Positions 47,614-61,400 of a stretch of 64,000 bases of DNA are shown here, in pieces (position 1 is the first letter of the stretch; the number at the start of each line of letters is the position of its first letter). The stretch spans positions 611,161 through 675,160 of the forward strand of contig RQTK01000152.1 of the NCBI GenBank assembly GCA_003991915.1, in the 5' to 3' direction. Under the pieces are notes generated by a model, which saw only the letters and a list, made by a program, of their open reading frames with translations, had not been told where the DNA came from and did not search any database. A program made the position numbers and the translations under genes. This DNA comes from Elysia chlorotica. Lineage: Eukaryota > Mollusca > Gastropoda > Plakobranchidae.

Positions 47614-48689
47614 TTTATTGACGGTGGTGTTGGAGGCGGTGTTGATGGTGTTAACGTTATTGATATATAACGAAATCACCAACAACACTGGTGTCAATTG
47701 GTCTAAAGGAAAGTTGCCTAGGTACAAGTCAGGTGATGACTATTGATTATCTGAGTTCCAATTTTTGTAACCATCGCTGAAATGACAGACATGTTTAATT
47801 CATAGTCAAAATCATAAAAAAAAAAAACTATAGGCCTAGTCAACTGAAGGCGACGCACAACACTACACCGCAGGATACGCGTGGGCTGTAGACATAGGCT
47901 TATGAAATGTGACACTGACTAAATCTGATGCACTTGTCATCGCAATGCCAAAGCTTACATGGGCTTAAGCATTTTATAATGACAGCCAATCCATTGATGT
48001 GACAAGACCTAATGAGTTTGAGAGTAAGAATTTATCTATTCTTTTTTACAGTGAGAGAGCGAACACCAAACACACAAATACGCAAGCGCTAATGCATTAA
48101 TACAAAGAAAACTACAACAAAATATGACGTGTGAGTTCACAGCGAGTTATGGGGCGTAGTAAAAAGTCATGAACTCAGATATAGGTTGAAGTTCGCTCAT
48201 CAAGCAAGACAAGTGAAATGTGCTCACCGGTGCGGCTTATTCTAGTCTTTAAAAGAAAACATAAATTACGCCACAGGAAAAAAACAAGGATTCAGATATA
48301 ATACTACAAAATGACACTATAAATTTCCTCTGCGTTGAACATCTCCCATGAACATGCGGAAAAATAGACGCTCTTTGCGAACGTTCGATTATTCTATCGC
48401 ATGCATTCCGCTTTGTTGCACCCGCGTCTTTTTACAATCACTGTCTATTCTGACCCTTATTTCCACATCCCACTGAAGCTTACTCTTTTAGGTGTATCTT
48501 AAGTCTTTTCAATGTATACAACTAAAGTATGTAATAATTTTTTACATTTTAGATGATAATTTTACTTATTATGAATACAACAATGATTGAACACCTAGTT
48601 TTTCAAAACCATCGATCCATTTTTAAGATTTTGTTTTTGTTTTTTAAGAGTTTATTGTTGCTTAGCGCCCAAATCGGCACTGTATGGAT

Positions 48690-48785
48690 TATATTGTGGA
48701 CAGGTCTCAAGACTAACGTCTGATAATTTTACGTGCTTCCACACAGAGACTGGCTCTTGTCCAGTCACATTAATCTCCGTTTTCA
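48690..48785 (-). mobile_element. SINE fragment, minus strand
   Basis: GTGGACAGGTCTCAAGACTA, ACGTCTGATAATTTTACGTG and TCCAGTCACATTAATCTC are inverted family blocks. Confidence 0.55.
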
Positions 48786-49780
48786 AGAACATGACATTTT
48801 AATATTTTGAGTTAAGTTCAAGGCATGAATGTCCACTGTTTCCCTAGTGTAAAGTTATCCTTGAGCTTTGAAGTAGTATGTATCCAGTTTTTTTGTATTG
48901 GCTGCACGGGTTGATCTGGCACGGTAAGCCACAATTTGTCTCATATGGTTCCAGATATAGTAAAATGTTTTGTAAAAACTGCTCTCTCAAGTTAGGAGTT
49001 AAATTGCTTTCGTCGAATAAAATAAGGCAATTTAAAAGGTTGACAGTGAAATTTGTGTACATTATTGCTTGATACGCACAACCGATTTAAAAAAAAATGT
49101 CTAAATACACAACACTTTTATACTTTTTATACTTTGGGAATCCACTGAATGAATTAAAATTAAATTTAAAAAAAAACGAAAAAAAAACCAAACAGACGTA
49201 GGCAAGGCCTTGGCTCAGAAAAACGAGACATTGCAGTCCTGGAAGAGTTAAACTTTTGGGTCGTATGTGTTAGTCTGAAACATGGATAACCCGCTCTTCT
49301 CACACAATACAGGTGTAGTGGGATATTTTTATACAACAAAGCATATGAAATCTGTATAATTATGTAAAGAAAACAACAACTAAGCTTTAGATATCAAAGG
49401 ATTGTCATGACCACCTAGATGATACAGCATTTGATAAATGGATTATTTAACAGAAAGGTATGGAGAAAAACTAAACGAAAAAAAACCCCAAAAACAAATA
49501 AAAGTTCGATCTGAAGGAATTGACGTTTGGTTATATAACTTTATAACGCACATCTGTGTAACAAAAAAAATAAAAATAAATAAAAGGCAATGTCAGCGCT
49601 ACCTGTTTATCGTTCCAGTCTCTATTATCTTCATTCTGTTTTTTTTTTAAACAATAGATTTGGTCTCATGCTCTATAATAGAACGTTGGGGAACCAAGAG
49701 TCAGTGTTCTAATTGTACTGAGGTATGTTGCCATTTCCTTCCTTGCGGCAAATGACGCGGGGTCCGCAGAGTAAACAATT

Positions 49781-49850
49781 CGTCCACGAGGATCGAACCC
49801 AGCTCCTTCTCAAAGGTGGTAAAGGTGGCCCACCGCGTTATCCCAAACTT
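49781..49850 (-). repeat. tRNA-like segment, minus strand
   Basis: The minus strand holds GGGATAACGCGGTGGGCCAC and a box B GGGTTCGATCCTCGTGG. Probably a SINE head of a second family. Confidence 0.4.
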
Positions 49851-50706
49851 TGGATCTTTATTTCCCTCAATTTCCCTTACCTTTATCATAAGAACAATAA
49901 ACGTATTTTTCCAATAAATTCTTTCCTCCCGAGAATTTTCTCGTTATTGTCGCTGCAGACGTAGAAAATGTACATTATAGCTCTTCTTATAGCCTTACAA
50001 AATCATACTATAGAGCGTTCACATATCTAAAATTAATTTTTATCGAATTCAATAGAGGCTTCTGCAACTCTTCGTCTTGTATCCACACTCAAACCAATTT
50101 GTTCTATTTTTAGTGTATCTCCGCCTTGAATAGACCTATAAAGTGTAACTATGTTTGATCACACATACGAAGCTTACATCTAATTTGAGAAAGTGTCAAG
50201 ACTGATCGATTGTCAAATTCAGATGGAAAATAGGTGCAGAGTTCCCCGCTTCGTTTTCAATTGCCTAGCTTTTAAAGCGCACCAAAGAGTAATTTTCATA
50301 GTTGCTTCCAGAATAAAAGGCACATTTTCCTCCTAATAGAAAATTGACGTATTTTTTATTTTGAGAGTCTAAATACTGATCTTAGAAATAATGGAGAAAA
50401 CACGTTAGATTAGAGCATGGGGCTTATGTTACTCCTCAAGAGATTCATCAATTCATTGGATGCTCAGTGAAAAAGGACCGAACTTAACGTTTCGAAATAT
50501 TCAAAGAGTGCTTAAATCTCAGCCTCCACCTCAAAATGACCTGAAGTTTAGGCTATAAAAATAGAAACATAGATGGACACACGGACTGTAACGATGACGC
50601 ACCAATAAAACACATTGTGACGTGGCCTGTGTCGGGAAAGTGACGGTGACTGGAGTCATCAACCTCAAATTGAAAGAAAGAAAAACTGTATTTAAAAAAA
50701 AAAAAC

Positions 50707-50710
<4 letters not shown>

Positions 50711-50750
<40 letters not shown>
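50711..50750. repeat. (GA)n microsatellite
   Basis: 40 bp of AG dinucleotides. Confidence 0.95.
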
Positions 50751-50752
<2 letters not shown>

Positions 50753-51732
50753 AAAGGACAAAAAGAAAAAAACTATAAATGTAATACATGTCTATGACTG
50801 AAAGAAAAACAAAAGTACTGAACTAGATTATAATGTCCTCGATAAAGGATACAAAATCAATGTCTGTACTAAGGATGACGACGTCTACAACATGAAAAAA
50901 GAGAGGAGATAGGTGCAACTGAGAGAGAAAACTGTGTTGACCTAAAAAGAAAACAAAACCAATTAAATTTTGATGGAAGCTGAAGAAAGAAAAGAAAAAA
51001 CGACGTTACAGAAGAATATATTGGAGATTCCATACCAAACAGTGAAGGGTCTTCCTCCTCAACTTCGCCCCCTCCCTCTGTTTTCCATCTTTCTCTCTGT
51101 CTCTACCTCTGTCTGTCTGCCGACCTCTCTCTGCCTGAATGTGTATCTGTCTGTGTCTCCCTCTCTCTGAGTTTTTGATACTTTCAAAATGAAATTTTTA
51201 CAATCTATTTCGCCTCGTTAAGTACCCGTCATTTTAGCCTCCCCGTGCCGCACAGGCATTTCTAAACCCGTGGAACCCACATAGGTCGTCCTATAATCAA
51301 TAATTATGGAACAAGAACTTTTTGCGTTACTATAGCAACAAAAATATCGATCTTGACTTTCTTCTCGTTCTAATTTAATGGTTTTTTGCATTACTAATTT
51401 ATATCTTCAATACCAATCGGTGGATTTTTTTTTTTTTTACACTATGAGCCTGCAAACCGTTAAAAGCTGAGAAATGTAATATAATTTTTTTTTTTCAATG
51501 GATGCAAATTATTATTTACACAAAGTAGTGATTCATTTCTTTTGCAAACTCCCACCGCATAGAAAAAAGTAATAAATAACAGTCTAATTGTCGGAAAAGT
51601 GCGAAAAAGATATCTACAGGGACGGGGAAAAAAAGTTGCGTTAGACCAGACGCGACTATAAAGTACAGCTATTTAACCCTTTCACCTGCACATCGGCGGT
51701 ATACCAGCGACCTCAAAACATGCACAAAATGT

Positions 51733-51805
51733 TCTTCTTCTTCTTCTTCTTCTTCTTCTTCTTCTTCTTCTTCTTCTTCCTTTTCTTCTTCTTCTTCTTC
51801 TTCTT

Positions 51806-51899
<94 letters not shown>

Positions 51900-51958
51900 G
51901 ACAACGACGACAACCACCCACCACCACCACCACCACCATTACTACTACTACTACTACA
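51733..51958. repeat. (TTC)n-(TAC)n-(CAC)n-(TAC)n compound microsatellite
   Basis: TTC units to about 51806, TAC units to about 51898, then ACG/CAC variants and a short TAC block. Poly-Val, poly-Ser and poly-Tyr ORFs here are artefacts. Confidence 0.97.
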
Positions 51959-54708
51959 AGGATAATAATAATCATAGTAATAATTATTATAACAAATTAC
52001 ATTTTAGAACGTTTTCCATTTTAAATTAAAAATTCCAAAAAACATGAATGTCTTCAACCTAACTGCTCACTTAAAAATATTTCACTCTGTTGATTTATTA
52101 TGCACGAAATAGCTTACAGAACATGTATCCAGTGCTCAAAAACACACCATTATATGTATGATTGGACAGTAAATGATGCGCTCAGAGGACAAATGTATTT
52201 ACTCTTTTTATCGACCCCCCCTCAGTATTACAAAGCGTGTGACTAGATACAGGGTGTAAAAAGGGTAGACTAAATCTTTAAAAAAATAACACCCTTAATT
52301 AAGCGCGGATTGGGGGCGAAAGGGGGCGGAAGGGGTGGGGGCGAGAGATTAGCTTGTACTGTCTTACTACCCCTAGTATTTTTCAACACCCGGAATGATG
52401 TTACTGTCTTCTTTTTTGATCAAATAAATTAAAAAGAAGTTGGCAATCCTGATGCACGCATTGACTCACTGATCTATGGTCGCTGCGCGTCTCAGTTCTT
52501 CGTATGTGATACTTCGGAAGCTTGTTAGATCCTTGTTGTGAGCTCTCTCCATTTCTGTGTAGCATGTGGTGCTAACAATACACACTTATTATAATTATGA
52601 TACCTGCATCTAAGATCAGCACCAGGACATACATGTGTTTTATAAATATAACATTCATGGGTAAAAGTCACCAAAGGATGCTTAGAGTTAGAACAAGGAA
52701 TTTACAGGCTTAGGGGAAAATCCAATAAAAAGAAGCAAAGAAACAAAACAAAATTAAATATAATAATAATTTTCGATCTTGAAAAAGTCAGTCACAACCA
52801 AACTGCCGACACTGTAAATGTATATAAACAATAGACAACTACAAGCAAACACTGACAAGAAATAACAAAGGATATAATTTCCATTCGTTGAGTTCAATTA
52901 AGTGCAGTCTATTTATCCTTTAGGAAAATTTGTTTTCAGTCTAGGAAGAATTAACCAATTGGTTGACATTACAGTCATAAAAACAAAACAAATACGAAAT
53001 GAAAACAACAAATAACCAAAACCAACGAAACAAACACGCACTTCCAGCATCTGTCATGAAGGCGGTACTGATGGTGGCGGCGATGGAACCCCCACAATGG
53101 TGTTGTCTTCCGCGACCGATAAAGCCCGCCCGTCTGACCTTGGCAGTATCGATCAGTTTAAGTGATATCACTTAAGTCATTGTCCCTGGCCTCGCTTAAA
53201 GTTGATAACACCAGTAGTGACTGCATTGGCCCTGCTCTACAGCATAAACCCATTACAAATCTCAAACACACCAGCTACTACCAACCAAGCATAGAAATAA
53301 AAACAACGAAAAAACACACAAGCAAACAAAAACAACAACAACAAAAAATATGGGAAAACCCCAACAAAACAACGTAAAAAAAAATCAACCACAAAGAAGA
53401 AAACAACAAACAAAAGACGAAGCACATCGATTAACATTCAAAGTTGATTTCACGTCAGACTATAAGAGAAAACATTCTCCCTCTTTTGCCTATGTAATCT
53501 CGCCATAGTTATAATTTTCCTCCGACTATCTGTCACCCCTAGTCCTATTATTTCTCGAGTTTTTTTTGACTGCCCCTTTTCCCCTCCCTGTCTCTATTTA
53601 ACACACATACTATATCTCCTTCACAACTTCTAGAAAGTTCGTTGTTACTCAAGGTAGTCATACTTTCAGCATGTTTGTCTCTGTCCCTGCCCACCACTCA
53701 ATGTATATTTCTGGAAGTGGTTGTGCCTTTCTCTATTCCCCCAAACTTGCCCCTTTTTTCGACCTGACTGCTCTTACCACTATTCCCTGTGCATTTTACA
53801 CATACATAATTTACCTCTCAATTTCCCTTTTTTCTGGATGTTCACTGTTACCCCTCTTTTTAAAATGAACGTACGTGCTATACAAACCATTACACTTCAG
53901 ACACGAGCATATCTTTTTACTTATTTCCATATATTTTGCGTTTATTGTAATGTCTCTTTTCAAATTTATGTAGCCTTCTACAAACATATGTAGCTCACAG
54001 AGATGGCAGTACACATCTCGTGATTATTTAGGTTTGAGAAATGTATTCAAGAAACGCATTATTTTGTATCTATACCGTAAATAATACTCAGATAATATTG
54101 TTTCCGAGACAAATGAGAAAATACATAACCGCTGTGACCTGATTTGCATATTATCTCTCTTGCTGTTAAAGAAACTGAAATGAGACTTGACATTTTTATT
54201 CAAAAAAGGTTCCACATATCCTTGGTCCGCCGTCCACAGTAAGAGGTGCCGAGGTGCATGTAAAACTCAATAAAAGAGATGCTTGGTCGATATAGCTCTG
54301 AGCCTACAGACCTCGCAAGGTCCATTCAAAGTAATTTCAATTTCATCGACGATTTTGGCCACAATCATGATTTTTATTGATCACTATAGCTTTGTAGAGG
54401 GTAACAGAGCTTTAATTTTTCGAACGGGCAAAATGTGAATCGGTTGTCGAAAATGACAAATAGACACTTAAAATGGAAACAGAGTATCTAATATTTGCGA
54501 TTAAGCATTTTCCATTTCAAAAGTTAGTGTTACGCTTCCGATTTCCCATCGCTTTTCATCAATGAAAAAAAATGTGATTGAGTTTTTATTTGAATTAATA
54601 AAAACGTTGCAACAGAAGAAATAATTTGGTATTGAAAGTAGAGGAAAGTCCTAATTTCGATAGTCTTCATATACAGATTTATTGAGCCAATTTGAACAAT
54701 TTATAATA

Positions 54709-54717
54709 ATACTACTG

Positions 54718-54761
<44 letters not shown>

Positions 54762-54770
54762 GCTGCTGCT
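54709..54770. repeat. (ACT)n-(TGC)n microsatellite
   Basis: About 17 ACT units ending in four TGC units. Confidence 0.95.
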
Positions 54771-55363
54771 GAAACACTATTAAGATAGAAATAAGAGGAT
54801 TAGAAAAAGATTTATTGTTATTTAACAAGGAAGATAACGGAACAATAACCATAACTATTATGTGACAGTAAACAAAAAGCTAATCAAAAACAGAACAAAA
54901 CAATCGACAAACAAAGAAAAACAAAAACAAAACAGTAAGAACAACATAGCATCCCCATCACGAAATCAAATAAACTAAGGAAAAAACTGAAACTAATAAA
55001 CAAAAGATAACACAACAAAAAAAGAGAGCAAAGAAGCCATCTTTGCACCATATTTTAAAACCCAGTAAAAAACTTTTAGCCTTAAACCGTTTTTTTCACG
55101 TTTCAACGTCAAAGTTTAGCGCCATCTTTCGTATGGCCGGCGGAGAGAATAAATTTCATTGGTTGAGAAAACTTGTCTAGAAAGGGAAATCACTCTGGTG
55201 TATGAAATGGCTAATCCACCCTATCACACGAAATTTCGAGCTTTATTTTGATTTTATTGTTGAAAGAATTGGAGGGAAAATAATATTATCAATGATAAGA
55301 GTTCACGGAAAACTGTTGAATAATGTAAAGAAATCATTTGCCTTTGTCTGTTCTAAATGTTAC

Positions 55364-55475
<112 letters not shown>

Positions 55476-56801
55476 CGCGTATCTTTTACATCATTCGATC
55501 GACGTAGGCTTATTTGTATCTGTCTCCTCGATGAAAGGCTGGATCGATCATGCCGTTTCCGTCTTTTTCCCATATCGCTATAGTACACGTATACAATTTA
55601 TAATGATAATGTCTTCAACGCTACAAAATATGAAAGAGGAAAAAGCTAAAATCCTTGTATAATTCACTACGTGAAGGAATGAGCGATTTGTCTTTCCTCC
55701 TATTGTCTATTTTTACAAAATAAATTGTGTAAATCCTAGCTTAGGATGCTTGGGCAATTTGTCCAGAAAGAAGCGAGAAAAATCGATCACGTGTTCTGCC
55801 AAAAAGACGCATAGATATTGAACGCCTCGTTGCACAAAACCCTTAATCTCCGTTTTATTTTCCTCAAGAGGGACAGCCAATAACACTGTGGACCTTTTTT
55901 CACGAATCCAAACGCAGTGAGCATAAAACTTCCCCAGGATGTTTGTATATCATTAGTTTGATATGATAGTTCCAGATTCGTAGTAAACAGAAAGAAAAAA
56001 TATAATATACAGCAGGGATGATCAAATAAAAAGAAAATATGAACAAACAGTGTAGAGCGTATGGATCAATAGGAAAACAAACTAATGACATACAAAATAA
56101 TCGGAACCAAATCAAAAGATTGATGAGGTTTATGCGTACACTAGAACTACGTTAAATATGAAGACATCGTTACAACCTCTTTGCGTCGCGACAAAGAATT
56201 AAAACAAAAAGTATGCGAATAAAAAAGGTCAATTAAAATCCATTTTTGTTCTTATTCTTTAGGAAATAACATGTTAGAAGCAATAAATAAAAAAATACAA
56301 CAAAACACAAACCTGTTAAAATCTTATTTCCATGTAAAATTGTTTGAATAATATGAATGGTTTGTTCATTACTTTTTTGTTTTCCATCTTTTCTTAGACA
56401 TTGAAACATGCGTAGCACACCTTGTAAAACCCTTTACCAAGTTAGTTTGTTAACACATTAAACGTGGAACAGCAGTCTACTTTTGAACTGTAGAATATTA
56501 TCTAGACCCGTGGTTTATCTTAATAAGAAATGGATATAGGTTTGGCTGTTATAATGAACTAAGCCATCATTGGTGAAGCCAATTAATCCACTTGGCCTAC
56601 AAAGTTTTTGTTCTTTCCTTCTTAAATAAACCCAAGAATAGCTTGGCCCTAAAATAGCATAGCTGGGGAAACTCATCACGATTGGTGTTCATGCTCACTT
56701 CTTAGATGAGTGTAGCCACCAGCGGAAGGAGGAGGAGATGAAGTAGTGTGAAGGAAAAAAAGAAAACAAAGGATCACAAAAAAGAAGAATATGCAGGAAA
56801 A

Positions 56802-56908
56802 GGAGGTGAAGGAGGAGGAGGAGGATGATGAGGATGATGATGACGATGATGATGATGATGATGAGGATGAGGAGGAGGAGGAGGAGGATGATGAAGAGAA
56901 GGAGAAAT
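56802..56908. repeat. GAG/GAT trinucleotide tract
   Basis: Mixed GAG, GAT and GAC triplets without codon context. Confidence 0.9.
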
Positions 56909-57834
56909 GAATAGAAGGTGGTGAAATTAAGTAGTGAAGTTGAAAATATTAATAAATGAAAGAAATAGACACATTTATTGAATAGTTGGATAAATTGAAT
57001 TCATAATTGAACAAAACAAATTTGGAGACCTGTAAGTTGGCGCAATCTATTCAGAAAAAAATAAATAAAAGGAAAATGGAACTCGGAAGAAAATAATAAG
57101 AACCACCATACATCATATTAAATATTTGAAAATTATGATATTGCATGAAATTGCACCCAGAGAAAAATCTTACAGATGCGTTGTTTTTTAGAGCATACAA
57201 TTAGACGTATACGTTTTTTACTTCCTATTTTTAGTAAACGGTTTTTCTAGCAGTTTATAAATTTCATTTACAAAGAGCCTTGTTATGGTTCCTTATCCGG
57301 CTTTAAAAAGTGAAAACAAAGTTGTATTGGCTACAGAGTGAATATAGATTGTATGATAGCGCTGTTTTGAATACTCGCTGAGAGAAAGACAACAGTGCAA
57401 CCAAAATAATTGTGGCAGAACCGTTGTGTGTGAATATCTTTGTAGTCTGCGCATTTTTATGCTTTGTTTTGTTAAGATTATATTTTGCTCATCTTTTTAC
57501 CTGCGAGACCGTTAATCAATTTGTGAATCACATTTTACATTTGGTATCAATATTCTTACTCAAATTAAGTAACAAGAGACATTATTACATTTTTACATTT
57601 TACAGGTTCATCAAAGACTTAACACCTTCTATCACACTAGAGGCAGGAAGTGCAATATTACGTGATGACAAAACAGACAAGCTGCAAACAACCAAAGGAG
57701 CTCAAAGTCAGCAATAATTAGAATCATTAGAATAAATTACATCCAGATTGTAAAGTTTTTATCAACCTCAGGAGTAGAAATGAGCATCTCTGTTAAAACA
57801 CAATCACTGACTTAGCAGCCTGGTTTTCCTCTGT

Positions 57835-57863
57835 TAACATTATTACTTTAATTTTCAACCTAG
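57835..57863 (+). other. Candidate 3' splice site before PDE11 coding exon 1
   Basis: TTAACATTATTACTTTAATTTTCAACCTAG ends at 57863 and has a branch-like TTAAC. The TAG is also an in-frame stop 33 bases before the start codon, so the reading frame cannot extend upstream within this exon. Confidence 0.45.
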
Positions 57864-57893
57864 TCAGTGTCACATCTTTGCAAAAACTCTAAC

Positions 57894-58484
57894 ATGACAG
57901 ACACAATGACCGACGTGGAAGTCGGTCGCTACCTCCGGGAAAACCCAGACTTTCTCGCCTCCTGGTTCGTGAACCATGCGGATGACGACACCCTGAAATC
58001 GTTGGCCAGGAAACTGAAGGCTGACGCCGTCTCCCTGCAGAACAGCCAGTCGCCGCAGCCCCCGCACTGCGACAGCGCCAGCCGCGCCAACACTGCGGGC
58101 TCGGACCGATCCAGGAGACTCTCCGCGCCAAACTCGGAGACTGGAAACTCCAACCTGGGCGTGGGCAGCAGGGCCAACGCCTCCTCGTCCAACTCGCTCT
58201 CAGACTCGCCCGAGAACAAAAACCACAGCAGCAGCAGCAGCATCAACAGCTCGGAGGAGCGCAACACCATCTCCAAGTACACGACGTTCTCCAAGGTGGG
58301 CCGCAACTCAATCACCAGCATGATCTTCCGCAAGTACCTGGACGGAGATCGCACGCGGCGCGCCAGCGTGAAGAAAGACCTGGAGGACTTGAGGAGGATG
58401 TCTGAGGAGGAACTCTTCATGGAGCTTATACGGGACATCTCCAGTGAGCTGGACGTCACCGTGCTCTGTCACAAGATTTTACAG
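57894..58484 (+). CDS. PDE11A: PDE11-type dual cAMP/cGMP phosphodiesterase, first coding exon
   Basis: PDE11 hydrolyses cAMP and cGMP to 5'-nucleotides in the cytosol. This exon encodes residues 1-197. Residues 8-40 (VGRYLRENPDFLASWF..) match the short helical motif that opens PDE5 and PDE11. A Ser/Asn-rich linker follows. Two basic kinase sites, RRLS (Ser77) and RRAS (Ser158), fit PKA/PKG consensus; human PDE11A4 also has N-terminal PKA/PKG sites. From 137, GRNSITSMIF and then EELFMELIRDISSELDVTVLCHKILQ align best with Drosophila Pde11 just before and into GAF-A. The ATG at 57894 (A at -3) is the first in frame after the upstream stop; a second in-frame ATG lies at 57906. The exon is GC-richer than its flanks. 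It ends TTACAG|GTCAGT. The frame stays open into the intron to 58697, which is not coding. Confidence 0.92.
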
Positions 58485-61400
58485 GTCAGTAAACATACTT
58501 TTTACTTATGGTCCAGACTGGTCCCAGTTCTCCGTCTTCGCCGTATCGGACTTTTCTCCAGGCCCAGGAGATGTGAGACTAGTAGTGAGATTCGCTTTCT
58601 TCCAACAAAGATCTCGTTCTTCGCCTGTAACACTTCAGCGGCAGCTGTCTTGGTCTTTTATTCTGAGCTTTCTTTATATCATGGTCTAATTCTGTGATCT
58701 TGGTGAATTGGTCACCAAGGTTAGTCTAGTTAGACACTGTATCAGTGTATACTATCAGTGTATCAGTGTCAGAGCTCAGATAAAGCTAGAAATGGATTCC
58801 GTTACGTTAGCACTAGGCTATATTGCGTACGGGTCTCTAGACTTGATCAATCAAGTAATACTGACACGACAGGACCAGAGGGAAGGGCGCGGTCGCCAAA
58901 GCCGTTACGGGGTAGTTCATTTGTTATACATCTAGTTGTGCACGTTTTGTTTTGATTGTCAAGTAATTAGTTCAGGTGAAATGACTGTGATTCTAAAGAA
59001 AAAGAAAAAAAAGTGAGTATGATGTTGTAGATGTGCTTCTTGATTTCTCAGCAAAAAGAAAATTAATGTCGACATTAGTTGAGAGATGTCATATTGCAAG
59101 AAAAAAGTAGCTACATTAATACACAATACAGTTGCAGGTTCGCGAAGTTTAAAATTATCAATCGAAGTTTTAAAAACTATAACTATTATGAATTAAAAAA
59201 TATGAAAGAATTTAGAAACACATTTTTTTGTCCTTTTAAATGATATCTAAGGTCGCAAGTACCATGGCGCGGTAGTTTACAACGCATCTTAAGGCGTCTT
59301 ATTTGCATATCTTATGCTTGTAAGCTTCCACGACGTTGTACCGACGAGCTCTAAAACACCTCTCCTCAGACTGTGTAGTGAGCCTCTAACATGTCCTGCT
59401 GCTCCACCCACTTCTTGAATGTACACCATGCCCTGTTTAGAATCATTCTAAGAACGCAAGAAAAAGTTCTACATGAGCCAGCATTTCACGTGTTGCCCTT
59501 AAAAAGAAAACAGTTGCATTATGGATCAGTTAATGATTTTAATGAAAAACAAACAAGCTTAAGAACATAACAATACTCTTAGTATGTTAAAGCATCTTAA
59601 GCAAGCTAAAACATGTTAGCTTTCCCAGGGCAAAATCACACACTATTTAGATTTCATATGATATGAGATAAAGTTAATATTAAAAAGAATATTCACCTGT
59701 TACATTGGCAAAAGCACGCACTCAAATGTCAATGTGAAAAAAATATTTTATCTTATATAATATTATACTACACAAAATTAAGGGAATTAAATTGCGTTTT
59801 TTTAGCTGTTCAAAAAGCTATACTATGGTCATTTTAATCACAGCATTGGATGAAAGCCAAACAAAAACAGGTTAGCAAGAATCACATAAGCATCATGTTT
59901 TTCTTTTGTAATGCAGTCCCTTAACCAGAAATCTATCTTTGAAACCAAAGGAAGTAAAATGAAATTAGATAAATTGTAAACCTATCTGCAGATTAAATAT
60001 GACACTCCCTCGAATCTTATTTAAACAACTCGTTTAAAAGCGCCTGTATCATTTTTGTCTTCCAAAGGGCACTATGGACTTTTTTACCGATTGCTCTGAG
60101 TATAAATGTTGCATTGAATTTCCTCTTTGACTTTCTACAGTAATCTTCCAATCTTCGAGAGGCAAAAAAATTATTGTATTTTCTCGTTTCATCATTGTGT
60201 CATTGCGCACCGTAAAAATCTAATGGTAAATCTTACCTTCTTCACCCACCATCCATACATATCTAGATAGTGTGTTGTGACTGTTCTTTAAAATATTTTA
60301 CTTGGATGTGCATCTATCCTCACTCGCTAAAAGAAAAAAGGAAAAAAAAACAACCAAAAAAAAAAAATTAATAAAAAATTTATAAAAAAAGCAAAAACGG
60401 CAAGTCAGTTTCCCAATTTAAAAAAAGAACCCCTTTAAATGTTAAGGGATATAACGTTAAAAAAATAAACATGCAAAAAATAACGGACAGATCTTTCTTT
60501 CACAGCGTAATTATACAAAATATATACGGATGAAATAAGATTGAGGTTTTGTTTTTAATTGAAAGTCCAATAGATAAGATTTATTTCATGGAAAAGTTTT
60601 TTTTGTTTAATGAGACTTGATGAATCAATAGAAATATTCAAGGCGATTGAATTTCAGTCAATGTCATTTGATACATTAATGATGTCCCTCGTAAATTAAA
60701 ATTAAAAAATTATTTATTTATAAAACATAGTAAAATAGACTGAGACTGATTCGGAATAATATTGTTAGGTTTAAAAAAAAACAAAAACAAATAACGTCTC
60801 AACTACGATTGGGTTGTCTTATTGAAGGAATTTATTTAAAAAAAATGAACAATGTCTTTTACTTTCTGTTTATTATGTTGAAAAAAATACTAATTCGATC
60901 TTATTTTTAAACACACATAACATTTTCTCTCCAAAAGCATAAATTTTTTTTCGAACCGCAAGTCAACCACAAATCTCAGCCTACAAGTACATCTTCACTG
61001 GACCAGTAATGATGCTGTTAAACCAGCCTATTTTCATAAAAATTGTACTCACTTTAATCGTGTGCACTTTAACGCTGTACTCTTCTAATATTTATTAATG
61101 TGGACTACTGCATCAATTATGAAAAACGCCATTGACTGACTCGATATAAAAAAGAATGCATCAGATACTACAGATTTTGTGTGTGTAAATGAACTATCCA
61201 TTTTAGTAAAGAAATTTTCATTAAAGCAGCTGATTTAAAAAAACTGTATAAACACTCCCTGTCTCGTACACCAAGACAATCGCTGTCGTAACTTACAGTC
61301 GTAAATGTCTTGAAAGTTAGATATATATGCAGGCCTAAAATCGATCGCGATCCTCCTTTTATTTCCGTTGAAACTGAACGCATGCCATACAGACAGCTCA

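Noticed and set aside
57412-57717. 101-codon ORF upstream of PDE11 with an acceptor-like TTTTACAG at 57606
   Set aside because: No known domain, no ATG start (opens on GTG), different frame context and stops before the PDE11 start.
58485-58697. Extension of PDE11 exon 1 by 71 codons
   Set aside because: A good donor (ACAG|GTCAGT) ends the exon and the protein alignment resumes at 63643; the extension has no family similarity.
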